From Azoarcus sp. DD4 (lineage in GTDB: Bacteria; Pseudomonadota; Gammaproteobacteria; Burkholderiales; Rhodocyclaceae): a stretch of 64,000 bases of DNA. Each line of letters begins with the position of its first letter. Within the stretch, counting starts at the first letter, position 1. The notes under the pieces were generated by a model. That model had not been told where the DNA came from. It made no database searches and was given only the letters and a program-made list of their open reading frames with translations. The DNA lies in assembly GCF_006496635.1 (NCBI RefSeq), contig NZ_CP022958.1, forward strand, positions 806,001-870,000, read 5' to 3'. The translations under genes were made by a program, and so were the position numbers. Below, in pieces: positions 34,830-42,627 of the stretch.

Positions 34830-35309
34830 ATGCGCTACTGGCTGATGAAATCCGAACCCGACGACGTGTCGATCGACGATCTGGCGCGGCGGCCGGATGC
34901 AACGGTGCCGTGGTACGGCGTGCGCAACTACCAGGCGCGCAACCTGATGCGTGACCAGATGAGCGTGGGCGACGCGGTGTTCTTCTATCATTCGAGCTGC
35001 CCGCAGCCGGGCATCGCCGGCATTGCACGGGTAGTGAGCGCAGCCTACCCGGATGCGACGCAGTTCGATGCTGCCAGCCCCTATTTCGACCCCAAGGCGA
35101 CCCGCGAGTCGCCGCGCTGGCTCAATGTCGACGTCCGGTTCGTGCGCAAGACGCGACTGGTCGCGCTGGCCGAGTTGCGCGCCCGCCCGGAACTGGCCAA
35201 CATGCGCGTCCTGGCACGCGCCAACCGGCTGTCGATCACTCCGGTCGATCCGGCCGAATGGCATTTCATCACCCGGGAATTGATGGGACTCGAAGACGAT
35301 GGCATTTGA
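34830..35309 (+). CDS. EVE domain-containing protein
   Basis: The 159-residue product is a single EVE domain (PUA-like fold): RYWLMKSEPDDVSIDDL, WYGVRNYQARNLMRD, GDAVFFYHSSCPQPGIAGIARVV and the C-terminal NRLSITPVDPAEWHFI. EVE domains bind modified nucleobases; the target of the stand-alone form is unsettled. ATG 34830 is preceded by GGGAG. It overlaps the downstream permease gene by 11 bp. In many relatives the folate cyclo-ligase gene follows 6S RNA; here that place is taken by this gene. Confidence 0.92.
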   Translation: MRYWLMKSEPDDVSIDDLARRPDATVPWYGVRNYQARNLMRDQMSVGDAVFFYHSSCPQPGIAGIARVVSAAYPDATQFDAASPYFDPKATRESPRWLNVDVRFVRKTRLVALAELRARPELANMRVLARANRLSITPVDPAEWHFITRELMGLEDDGI

Positions 35310-36105
35310 TGTTTGGTGGCTGGCCTATCCGGTGCTCGGCGCCGTGGTCGGTTTCTTCGCCGGCCTGCTCGGCATCGGCGGCGGCGGCATCATGGTGCCG
35401 ATGCTGACCACGATCTTTCTCGCCCAGGGCTTCCCTCTGGCGCAGGTCGTCCACATGGCGCTCGGCACCTCGATGGCCGCCATCGTGCTGACTTCGATTT
35501 CCAGCCTGCGTACCCACCACCGCCATGGCGCGGTGCGCTGGGAGGTCGTGCGAGGGATCACGCCCGGCATCCTGCTCGGCACCTTCGGCGGGACCTTCAT
35601 TGCCGCGCATGCCGACACTGTAATGCTTGCGGTTTTTTTTGCCATCTTCATGGCCTACGTGTCGCTGCAGATGCTGATCAACGTCAAACCCAAGCCCTCG
35701 CGCGATCTGCCCGGCGTGTTCGGCATGGGGGCGGCCGGCGTCGGCATCGGCGGTGTGTCGGCGCTGGTGGCCATAGGCGGCGGTTCTTTGTCAGTGCCCT
35801 TCATGACCTGGTGCAACGTCAAGGTCCAGCATGCGATCGGTACGTCGGCGGCGATCGGCCTGCCGATCGCGCTGGCCGGTACCGCTGGCTACCTGATCAA
35901 TGGCTGGAGCGTCGGCGGGCTGCCGGCCTATTCGGTGGGTTTCGTCTACCTGCCGGCACTGGTGCTGGTCAGCGTGGTGAGCTATCTGACCGCACCGATC
36001 GGCGCCGGGCTGGCTCATCGCCTGCCGGTGGCTACGCTGAAGAAGATCTTCGCCGGCGTGCTGATCCTGCTTTGCGTGAAGATGCTCTACAACATCTTCA
36101 ACTGA
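35299..36105 (+). CDS. TauE/SafE family membrane permease
   Basis: The 268-residue product has eight predicted membrane segments and the family pattern GFFAGLLGIGGGGIMVPML, repeated as VGIGGVSALVAIGGGSLSVPFM in the second half. Members export or import sulfite, sulfonates or organosulfur anions; the substrate here is not predictable. The start overlaps the EVE gene end by 11 bp, so they are cotranscribed. Confidence 0.9.
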   Translation: MAFDVWWLAYPVLGAVVGFFAGLLGIGGGGIMVPMLTTIFLAQGFPLAQVVHMALGTSMAAIVLTSISSLRTHHRHGAVRWEVVRGITPGILLGTFGGTFIAAHADTVMLAVFFAIFMAYVSLQMLINVKPKPSRDLPGVFGMGAAGVGIGGVSALVAIGGGSLSVPFMTWCNVKVQHAIGTSAAIGLPIALAGTAGYLINGWSVGGLPAYSVGFVYLPALVLVSVVSYLTAPIGAGLAHRLPVATLKKIFAGVLILLCVKMLYNIFN

Positions 36106-36199
36106 CCGACCATCGTCCTGCGCCAAGGCATGGCGCGATGTTTGCTGGGTTGCTCGGGCCCCGCCCGGCCGGGCGGGCCAACCGACTCCGTCCAGCGCC

Positions 36200-36562
36200 A
36201 TGACCGAAAATCCGCACGACCTGCTCGAAACGCTTGCCGCCGACATCCTGACGCTGACCGAAGATGTCGACGCAGCCGGCCTTGCCCGCAGCCGCCTGAC
36301 GCGCGGCGAAACCGTCAAACGCCTGTGCCGCATGGCGGCAATCGCGACAACGTTGCCCGCGGCCGCACGCACGGCCCTGCCCGAGGTGGATTGGGCGCGC
36401 TGGTCCAGCCTCGGCGAGGAGCTCGCCGCCGACCGCGTCGGCCCGATTGCATTGTGGGAAGCGGCGCGTGACTTCACCACCGACACCCTGCAGTGGCTGC
36501 GCGTTTACCGCGAGGCCAATCCGCACTGGTTCCGCGCGGCCGGCGAAACGACGGGCGCCTGA
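36200..36562 (+). CDS. Hypothetical protein, helical
   Basis: The 120-residue product has no signal peptide or membrane helix. It reads as mainly alpha-helical (PHDLLETLAADILTLTEDVDAAGLARSRL; WEAARDFTTDTLQWLRVYREANPHWF). I do not recognise a family. It follows the TauE gene by 94 bp and could share its transcript. Confidence 0.55.
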   Translation: MTENPHDLLETLAADILTLTEDVDAAGLARSRLTRGETVKRLCRMAAIATTLPAAARTALPEVDWARWSSLGEELAADRVGPIALWEAARDFTTDTLQWLRVYREANPHWFRAAGETTGA

Positions 36563-36683
36563 CAGCCTGGCGACATTGTCGTAAAACCGACAAGACGAGG
36601 CGGCGCTCAGGCCAGCCTTCTCCATCCAGCGTCCGGCTGACGGCCTGGCCTCCTGCTTGCTAATGAAAGCCAGGAGGTCATCA

Positions 36684-38066
36684 ATGCAAACCAAACTGGA
36701 CTGGTCCGCCTACGACAACGCTGGCATGGGCGACCCTTTCGGCGGCGATCCCTTTGGCGCCGCCTTCGCAGCCACAGCGTCGCCGCCGTCCGGCGGTTTC
36801 GGCAAGGCGGTGGCGCTGTGTACCGGCAATCGGGCCTGTCTGCGCACCGATACCCCGGGGGTGATGTGTCCCAGCTTCCGTGCCACCGACGATCCGCTAC
36901 ATTCCACCCGCGGCCGTATCGAGGCACTCGAGGCGATGCTGGCTGCCGGGGCCGACGACATCGACTTCGCGGACCCCGGGCTGGCAGAGGCGATGGCCCT
37001 GTGCCTGTCGTGCAAGGGGTGCAAGCGCGAGTGCCCGAACGGTGTCGACATGGCGCTGCTGCGCGCCGAGTACCTTGCCCAGCGCAACGTACGCGAAGGC
37101 GTGCCGCGCGGCGCGCGGCTGCTGGCCTCGGCCACCGACTGGGTCGCTGCCTGGCCGTGGCTGGGTGCGCTGGTGGCCCTGCGCAACCGCATCCCGTTGC
37201 TGGCGGCGCTGGGCGAGCGCTGGTTCGGCATTGCGCGCGGCCGTCGCCTGCCCGAGCCTGCCGCACGGCCATTTGCGCCGGCGCCTGGCGGCGATGGTGA
37301 TCCCGGCGCGCAGGGCAGGACGGTCGCGCTGCTGGTCGACAGTTTCAGCCGCAACTTCGAGCCGGCTATCGCGGAGGCGGCCGTCGCGGTGCTGCAAGCG
37401 GCCGGCTACCGGGTACAGATCCTGCAGCCGGCGGCCGATGACGGCGATCCGCGCCGGCCGTTGTGCTGTGGACGAACCAAGCTCTCCTTCGGCCTGGTGG
37501 ACGAGGCGCGAGCGGAAGCGCGGCGGATGATGGCGGCGCTTCAGCCCGCGATCGCCGCGCGCCTGCCGGTGGTCGGTCTGGAGCCTTCCTGTCTCTACAT
37601 GCTGAAGGATGAGTACTTCAGCCTCGGTTTGGGCGACGCGGTCGGTCGTCTGGCCGGACAGGTCTTCCTGTTCGAGGAGTTTCTCGCGCGCGAACACGCG
37701 GCCGGCCGCCTGAAGCTGGCCTTGAAGCCGCTGGCGATGCCGCCGGCGCTGGTGCACGGCCACTGTCACCAGAAGGCCTACGGGGGCATGCCGGCCGTCA
37801 GCACTGTGCTAGGCCTGATTCCGGGCTTCGCGCACAGCGTTGTCGAATCCGGCTGTTGCGGCATGGCGGGGAGCTTCGGTTTGCAGGCCGACACGCAGAC
37901 GGTGTCCAGGCGCCTGGCCGAGGCCGCCTTGTTGCCGGCCGTGCGTGCGGCGGCAGCCACCGCGCCGGTGCTGGCGGACGGTTTCTCCTGCCGTCACCAG
38001 ATCCGTGACGGCGCCGGTCGTCAGCCGCTGCATGTTGCCCAGTTGCTGCAACAGGCGCTGGCTTGA
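36684..38066 (+). CDS. Fe-S (CCG-domain) oxidoreductase subunit, YdiJ C-terminal type
   Basis: The 460-residue product resembles the C-terminal half of YdiJ/GlcF-like FAD-linked dehydrogenases. It has a ferredoxin-type region (ALCTGNRACLRTDTPGVMCPSFR; CLSCKGCKRECPNGVDM), then two CCG domains (RPLCCGRTKLS; ESGCCGMAGSFG) that bind iron-sulfur clusters. In YdiJ-type enzymes an FAD-binding domain precedes this part in the same chain; here the ATG (AGGAGG six bases upstream) starts just before the Fe-S region. The flavin partner would have to be encoded elsewhere. 2-hydroxyacid oxidation is the likely chemistry. Confidence 0.8.
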   Translation: MQTKLDWSAYDNAGMGDPFGGDPFGAAFAATASPPSGGFGKAVALCTGNRACLRTDTPGVMCPSFRATDDPLHSTRGRIEALEAMLAAGADDIDFADPGLAEAMALCLSCKGCKRECPNGVDMALLRAEYLAQRNVREGVPRGARLLASATDWVAAWPWLGALVALRNRIPLLAALGERWFGIARGRRLPEPAARPFAPAPGGDGDPGAQGRTVALLVDSFSRNFEPAIAEAAVAVLQAAGYRVQILQPAADDGDPRRPLCCGRTKLSFGLVDEARAEARRMMAALQPAIAARLPVVGLEPSCLYMLKDEYFSLGLGDAVGRLAGQVFLFEEFLAREHAAGRLKLALKPLAMPPALVHGHCHQKAYGGMPAVSTVLGLIPGFAHSVVESGCCGMAGSFGLQADTQTVSRRLAEAALLPAVRAAAATAPVLADGFSCRHQIRDGAGRQPLHVAQLLQQALA

Positions 38067-38172
38067 GCAACCGGTTTTTCCGTGCCTTGCGCCAGGTCAA
38101 CATCGCGGCGGGAAGTGGCGTGGAAAATGCTTTGAAGAAAGTAAGTGGGTCAATCTGGTGAGGAATCCGACA

Positions 38173-38481
38173 ATGCTTGCGAATTCAATCTCTATCGAAT
38201 CCGGTGCAGCGGGCGAGGACAGACTCTCGGTAGTCGTGCAGTGCATGCAGGAGGGCGACCGGCCAGCGGCTTGCGTGGCCTTCGGCGACTTCCGTGCGAC
38301 GCTGCGTGAAACCCTGCAGGATGCCGACCTCGGCGGTGTGCTGCGCGATACGCTGACCGCATTCTCGCAAAGCCTGGGCGCCGCCGATACGGCGCGTTGC
38401 TCGGGTCTGGCCGGTGGCCTGCGCGAGCAACTGCGTGCGCATTTTCCCAAGCAGGCGGACAGGCTGCTGCGCTTCTGCTGA
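38173..38481 (+). CDS. Hypothetical small protein
   Basis: The 102-residue product has no signal or membrane helix. It contains four cysteines in scattered positions (VVQCMQEG, PAACVAFG, TARCSG, LLRFC at the end). The ATG at 38173 is preceded by GAGGA. I do not recognise the family. It converges on the znuA-like gene. Confidence 0.5.
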   Translation: MLANSISIESGAAGEDRLSVVVQCMQEGDRPAACVAFGDFRATLRETLQDADLGGVLRDTLTAFSQSLGAADTARCSGLAGGLREQLRAHFPKQADRLLRFC

Positions 38482-38520
38482 AACGGCTGCAACGCGCCGG
38501 TGGCTGACCGGCGCGGCCGG

Positions 38521-39468
38521 CTATCTGGCTGGCGCCAGCGCTTCGACCAGACTGCGCGTATTGTGGCGCATCAGCGTGAGGTAGTCCGGCGCCGGGCCGT
38601 CGGGGGCGGAGAGCGCATCGGAGTAAAGTGTGCCGCCTATGCGGGCACCGCTCTCCGAGCGGATGCGTTCGATCAGGCGCGGATCGGCGATATTCTCCAT
38701 GAAGACAGCCGGCGCCTTTTCCGCTTTCAGTTGCCGTATCAGCCGCGCCACGCCCTGTGCGGTCGGCTCGGCGTTGTTCGACACGCCTACCGGTGCGAGG
38801 AAGCGCAGGCCGTAGGCGCGGGCGAAGTAGTCAAAGGCGTCGTGCGAACTCACGACCTTGCGCCGTTCCGCCGGCAGGGTGGCGATGGCGGCACGTACTT
38901 CGGCGTCGAGCGCCTTCAGTGTCGCGCGGTAGCGGTCGGCATTGGCCCGATAGCTGGCAGCACCGGCGGGATCGGCTGCGGCGAGCGCCTCGGCAATGTT
39001 GCTGACATAGCGCTGGGCATTGCCGGCATCCTGCCAGGCGTGCGGGTCGACCGCGTGACGATCATGCCCGTGACTGTCGTCGTGGGCGTCGCCCGCCATT
39101 TCCATGGTGCTCACCCCCTTGCTGGCGATGGCCACCTCGCCGCGGTAGCCGCCGGAGCGCGCCAGCCGGATCAGCCAGTCGTCGAAGCCGAGGCCGTTGG
39201 CGACCACCAGCGTGGCGCTGCCGATCCGGCGGGCGTCGGACGGGCGGGCCTGAAAGGCGTGGGTATCGCCGTCGCTGCCGACCAGGGCGTGGACGGTGAC
39301 GCGCTCGCCGCCGACCTGGCGGATGAAATCGCCGAGAATGCTGAAACTGGTGACGACTTCGACAGCTGCGGCCTGCACGGCCGTTGCGCCGAGCGTCAGC
39401 GCGGCAAACAGCAAAGCGTGCAGCGGCGCGAACAGCGTGCGGCGGAGCAGGTCTGGCGTGCGCGGCAT
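38521..39468 (-). CDS. znuA: Zinc ABC transporter substrate-binding protein, ZnuA-like
   Basis: The 315-residue product has a signal peptide and the cluster A-1 metal-binding fold: VVTSFSILGDFIRQVGG, His70 in DGDTHAFQARPSD, a short His-rich loop (HDDSHGHDRHAVDPH) with His142, a third His in VSSHDAFDYFARAYGL and an acidic ligand near ENIADPR. The His-rich loop and a Fur-family regulator in the same operon favour zinc, but Mn(II) cannot be excluded from sequence. It is the last gene of the operon. Confidence 0.88.
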   Translation of the reverse strand: MPRTPDLLRRTLFAPLHALLFAALTLGATAVQAAAVEVVTSFSILGDFIRQVGGERVTVHALVGSDGDTHAFQARPSDARRIGSATLVVANGLGFDDWLIRLARSGGYRGEVAIASKGVSTMEMAGDAHDDSHGHDRHAVDPHAWQDAGNAQRYVSNIAEALAAADPAGAASYRANADRYRATLKALDAEVRAAIATLPAERRKVVSSHDAFDYFARAYGLRFLAPVGVSNNAEPTAQGVARLIRQLKAEKAPAVFMENIADPRLIERIRSESGARIGGTLYSDALSAPDGPAPDYLTLMRHNTRSLVEALAPAR

Positions 39469-39492
39469 CGTGGATTCCGGAGTTCGGTCAGG

Positions 39493-40377
39493 TCAGGATT
39501 CGAGGTGGCGTCGTACCGGCAGGCGGCCGGCCAGCAGGCCGCCCGGTGCCGCGATCAGCGAGGCGAAATAGGCGAGCCCGCAGATCAGCACGATGGCCGG
39601 GCCGGCAGGAACGTCGCCGTGGAAGGACAGCAGCAGGCCACCCAGGCCGCTGCCGAAGGCGATCAGGATGGCTACCGCCAGCATCGTAGAGAGCTTGCGT
39701 GCCCATAGCCGGGCCGCGGCTGATGGCAGGATCATGATGCCGACCGCCATCAGCGTACCGAGCGCATGAAAGCCTGCCACCAGATTGAGTACCACCAGCA
39801 CCAGGAATCCGTAATGCGCCACCGGCGACAGTCGGCTGACCGCGCGCAGGAAGGAGGGGTCGAAGCACTCCAGCACCAGCGGCCGGAACAGCAGCGCAAG
39901 GCCGAACAGGGTGGCGGTGGCGATGCCCGCGATCAGCGTCAGCGAGCCGTCGTCCAGTGCCAGTACCGAGCCGAACAGCACATGCAGCAGGTCGAGGTTC
40001 TTGCCGCGCAGCGACACGATCATCACCCCGGCGGCAAGCGACAGCAGGTAGAACGCGGCGAGGCTGGCGTCTTCCTTCAGCACCGAGGCGCGCGTGACTG
40101 CGCCGGCGGCAAACACCACCACCAGACCGGCGACGATTCCGCCGACCGTCATCGCGCCCAGTGACAGGCCGAAGGCGAGGTAGCCAAGCGCCGCACCGGG
40201 CAGGATGGCATGGCTCATCGCGTCGCCCATCAGGCTCATGCGCCGTAGCAGCAGAAAGGCGCCGACCGGCGTCGCGCCCAGCGCCAGCGCCAGGCAGCCG
40301 GCGAGCGCGCGGCGCATGAAGCCGAAATCGGCAAAGGGGCTGACGAGGTAGTCGCCCACCAGCGAAAAGAGGCTCAT
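39493..40377 (-). CDS. znuB: Zinc ABC transporter permease, ZnuB-like
   Basis: The 294-residue product has eight to nine membrane helices and the ABC-3 permease signature (LLRRMSLMGDAMSHAILPGAALGYL). It carries zinc (or Mn) across the inner membrane with ZnuC. The ATG at 40377 overlaps the znuC stop by 4 bp. The znuA gene follows 24 bp after its stop. Confidence 0.92.
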   Translation of the reverse strand: MSLFSLVGDYLVSPFADFGFMRRALAGCLALALGATPVGAFLLLRRMSLMGDAMSHAILPGAALGYLAFGLSLGAMTVGGIVAGLVVVFAAGAVTRASVLKEDASLAAFYLLSLAAGVMIVSLRGKNLDLLHVLFGSVLALDDGSLTLIAGIATATLFGLALLFRPLVLECFDPSFLRAVSRLSPVAHYGFLVLVVLNLVAGFHALGTLMAVGIMILPSAAARLWARKLSTMLAVAILIAFGSGLGGLLLSFHGDVPAGPAIVLICGLAYFASLIAAPGGLLAGRLPVRRHLES

Positions 40378-41144
40378 CGCATTGTCTCCGCCGTGTCCTC
40401 GACATGGCACTCGGGCGCATAGTCGTCGAAGGCCTCCGACAGGCGACGGGCGCGGGCGAGGCGTTCGTTGGTCAGCACATCCGCCGTCGGCCCGTAGGCG
40501 ACGAGTTCGCGCGCCAGCAGCAGACAGGTGGGGAAGTGGCGGCGGACCTGTTCGTAATCGTGCACCACGGTGAGCACGCAACGGCCCTGCGCATGCCAGT
40601 CGAGGATGAGCCGCACCAGATCGCCAACGGTGCGGGCGTCGATCGCGGCGAAAGGCTCGTCGAGCAGGATGATGGGCGCATCCTGCAGGATCAGGCGGGC
40701 AAAGCGGGCGCGTTGCAGCTGGCCGCCCGACAGCGAACCGATCGAGCGCGCTTCGAAGCCGACCAGCCCGACAGCGGTGAGGGCGGCCTCCACCCGGCGC
40801 CGTTGCGCCGGCTTGAGCCCACCAAAGGCGCCGATCTCGTGCCACAGGCCCATCGCCACCATGTCGAACACCGACACCGGAAAACTGTGGTCCATCTCGC
40901 TGCGCTGCGGCATGTAGGCGATGCCCTGGCGGCCGACGGTGGGCAGATGGATGTGCCCGCCGATCGGGCGCAGTTCGCCCGCCAGGCCTTTCAGCAAGGT
41001 CGATTTTCCTGCGCCGTTGGGGCCAACGACAGCAACCAGCGCGCCCGGCGCGATCTCCACCGAAACGTGGTGGACGGCCGGATGGCGCTCGTAGCCGAGC
41101 GTGAGGTTGTCGAGGCGGATCAACGCGGGCGGGGCGGGGTGCAT
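40374..41144 (-). CDS. znuC: Zinc ABC transporter ATP-binding protein, ZnuC-like
   Basis: The 256-residue ATPase has Walker A GPNGAGKST at 41-49, Q-loop MPQRSEMDHSFPVSVFDMV, signature LSGGQLQRARFARL, Walker B PIILLDEPF and the switch His in VLTVVHDYEQV. It powers the ZnuB permease. One base separates its ATG from the stop of the His-rich mini-gene upstream; the znuB start overlaps its stop. Confidence 0.93.
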   Translation of the reverse strand: MHPAPPALIRLDNLTLGYERHPAVHHVSVEIAPGALVAVVGPNGAGKSTLLKGLAGELRPIGGHIHLPTVGRQGIAYMPQRSEMDHSFPVSVFDMVAMGLWHEIGAFGGLKPAQRRRVEAALTAVGLVGFEARSIGSLSGGQLQRARFARLILQDAPIILLDEPFAAIDARTVGDLVRLILDWHAQGRCVLTVVHDYEQVRRHFPTCLLLARELVAYGPTADVLTNERLARARRLSEAFDDYAPECHVEDTAETMR

Positions 41145-41145
41145 G

Positions 41146-41319
41146 TCAGGCCAGCGCCCAGCCTACTGCCAGCCACAGCAGGGCGCTTGCGCCCGCGGCG
41201 ACCGCCAGGCGTACGCCGGCTCCGGCCCCCAGCGGACCTCCCGACGGCAGCGGCTGAATGTGTTGATGGCCGCCGTGGTGGGCGTGATGGTCGCCATGGC
41301 TGTGAGTGTGTCGTGACAT
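41146..41319 (-). CDS. His-rich small membrane protein of the zinc operon
   Basis: A 57-residue frame lies between zur and znuC. The first 20 residues hold nine His (MSRHTHSHGDHHAHHGGHQH), followed by a Gly/Pro linker and one membrane helix (LAVAAGASALLWLAVGWALA). Its stop is one base from the znuC ATG, which supports real, coupled translation. The His cluster should bind Zn(II) or similar ions, and the helix anchors it in the inner membrane. No named family comes to mind; a metal-capture or chaperone role is inference. Confidence 0.65.
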   Translation of the reverse strand: MSRHTHSHGDHHAHHGGHQHIQPLPSGGPLGAGAGVRLAVAAGASALLWLAVGWALA

Positions 41320-41375
41320 ATAGGGTCGGTAAGCGCCTTGCAGATGCAGTCCGGTTGCAGTGTGGCCCGTTTGCG

Positions 41376-41894
41376 TCACTCGTTGTCGTCGTGCAGCGGC
41401 GGTTCCGGTTCGCGGCCGCAGGCGGCGCAGGCGCCGTGCAGCACCAGCTCGGCACGGTCCAGTCGGTAGCCTTCCGGCAGTGCGACAGCGAAGGCCGGCT
41501 GCAGGCTTTCGAGGCAGACCACCTGACCGCAGCGGTCGCAGTGGAAATGCGCATGTCGATGGCCGTCCGCCCGCAGCATTTCGAAGCGCCAGGCACGGTC
41601 GCTGCCGGCGATGCGGCGGGCGATGCCTTGCTCCACCAGCCATTCGAGCGCCCGGTACAGCGTTACCCGGTCGTGCGGAATGGCGGCGTCGTCGAGCGCG
41701 TGGCCGAGTTCATCGTGCGACAGGGGGTGGCTGCTGGCCTGCAGAGTCTCGATCACCGCGACCCGGGTGCGGGTGACCCGGCCACCATGGGCAGCGATCA
41801 GCTCGCGCGGTGAAGCGGCGCCATGCGTGGGCTGTACCAGGCGGCGCGTCGAGTTGGCGCCATTGCGCGGCGCGAAGCGCGAAGGGGTACGCAC
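41376..41894 (-). CDS. zur: Fur-family zinc regulator, Zur-like
   Basis: The product, about 172 residues, starts at GTG 41894 with GGGAG five bases upstream. It has a winged helix (RVTRTRVAVIETLQASSHPLSHDELGHAL, DRVTLYRALEWLVEQGIARR) and the Fur-family metal sites: HAHFHCDRCGQVVCLE and a C-terminal C-x2-C (HGACAACG). Fur-family genes leading a znu operon are normally Zur. The other Fur-type sites in the window control iron genes and would need a separate Fur. A GC-richer leader with a possible TACACT -10 lies upstream near 41927-41932. Confidence 0.85.
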   Translation of the reverse strand: MRTPSRFAPRNGANSTRRLVQPTHGAASPRELIAAHGGRVTRTRVAVIETLQASSHPLSHDELGHALDDAAIPHDRVTLYRALEWLVEQGIARRIAGSDRAWRFEMLRADGHRHAHFHCDRCGQVVCLESLQPAFAVALPEGYRLDRAELVLHGACAACGREPEPPLHDDNE

Positions 41895-41974
41895 AGGGGC
41901 TCCCGGTCGGCGTGGAAACTGCAACAGTGTAGCATTAATGTGCGCCGCAGGCGCAGCCGGGCGGCCTGCCGGGT

Positions 41975-42334
41975 TCAGGCGCCGATCAGTGAGGCGAATT
42001 CGCGATGGAGCAGGCCGGCGTCGCCGAGGTTGAGCTCGAGCAGGCGGCGCAGGTGGGTGATGCTGTCCAGATCGATGTCGCGACAGACCAAGCCGATGTG
42101 GCCGTCTTCGGTGTGGGCGATGTCGCCTTCCATGCGCACCGTGGCCTCGTCGTCCAGGCGCAGTTCGAGCAGGCAGCGCTCCCCCAGCGGTGGAACGGCC
42201 GGCAGGCTGGCGGCTACCAACGCCCCTTTCAGTGACAGATCGCAGACCGTACAGGCGTATTCGTCGTCGCCGATCAACAGTGCGGCGCTGCCCTGGAAGC
42301 GGATGCGGGAGAAGTGGCGTTGTTCGGGAGTCAT
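41975..42334 (-). CDS. PilZ-domain protein
   Basis: The 119-residue product is a single PilZ domain: R6-xxx-R10 (EQRHFSRIRF) and the D-x-S-x2-G motif at 32-37 (CDLSLKGALV). These are the two c-di-GMP contact motifs, so it is a likely c-di-GMP receptor. ATG 42334 follows GGAGACG. It is divergent from the type I secretion ATPase gene by about 290 bp and may report c-di-GMP to the adhesin system. Confidence 0.88.
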   Translation of the reverse strand: MTPEQRHFSRIRFQGSAALLIGDDEYACTVCDLSLKGALVAASLPAVPPLGERCLLELRLDDEATVRMEGDIAHTEDGHIGLVCRDIDLDSITHLRRLLELNLGDAGLLHREFASLIGA

Positions 42335-42627
42335 CGTCGTCTCCGGCGTGAAAGTGGGTGCCGGTCTCATTCTGGAAGCCGGTCCCGCGCGCTGCAAGCG
42401 CGGAAAGCCGGCGCAAGTGCAAACAGAGTCACGCTGGCGCGGCGGACTGCGTGCGACAATTCGTAACGTTTTGCCCATGACCGCATCCTGGGCAAGCCGG
42501 CTTCCCCATGTCCTGAGCTGCGTCCGACGGTACCGCACAGGCGAGCGGGTGTCATTCCGGGATCGGATGCGGGTCCGCTGACATCACGCCCCGACCGGCG
42601 TGCAGCGGTTTAATTTGTCTGTTTGAG

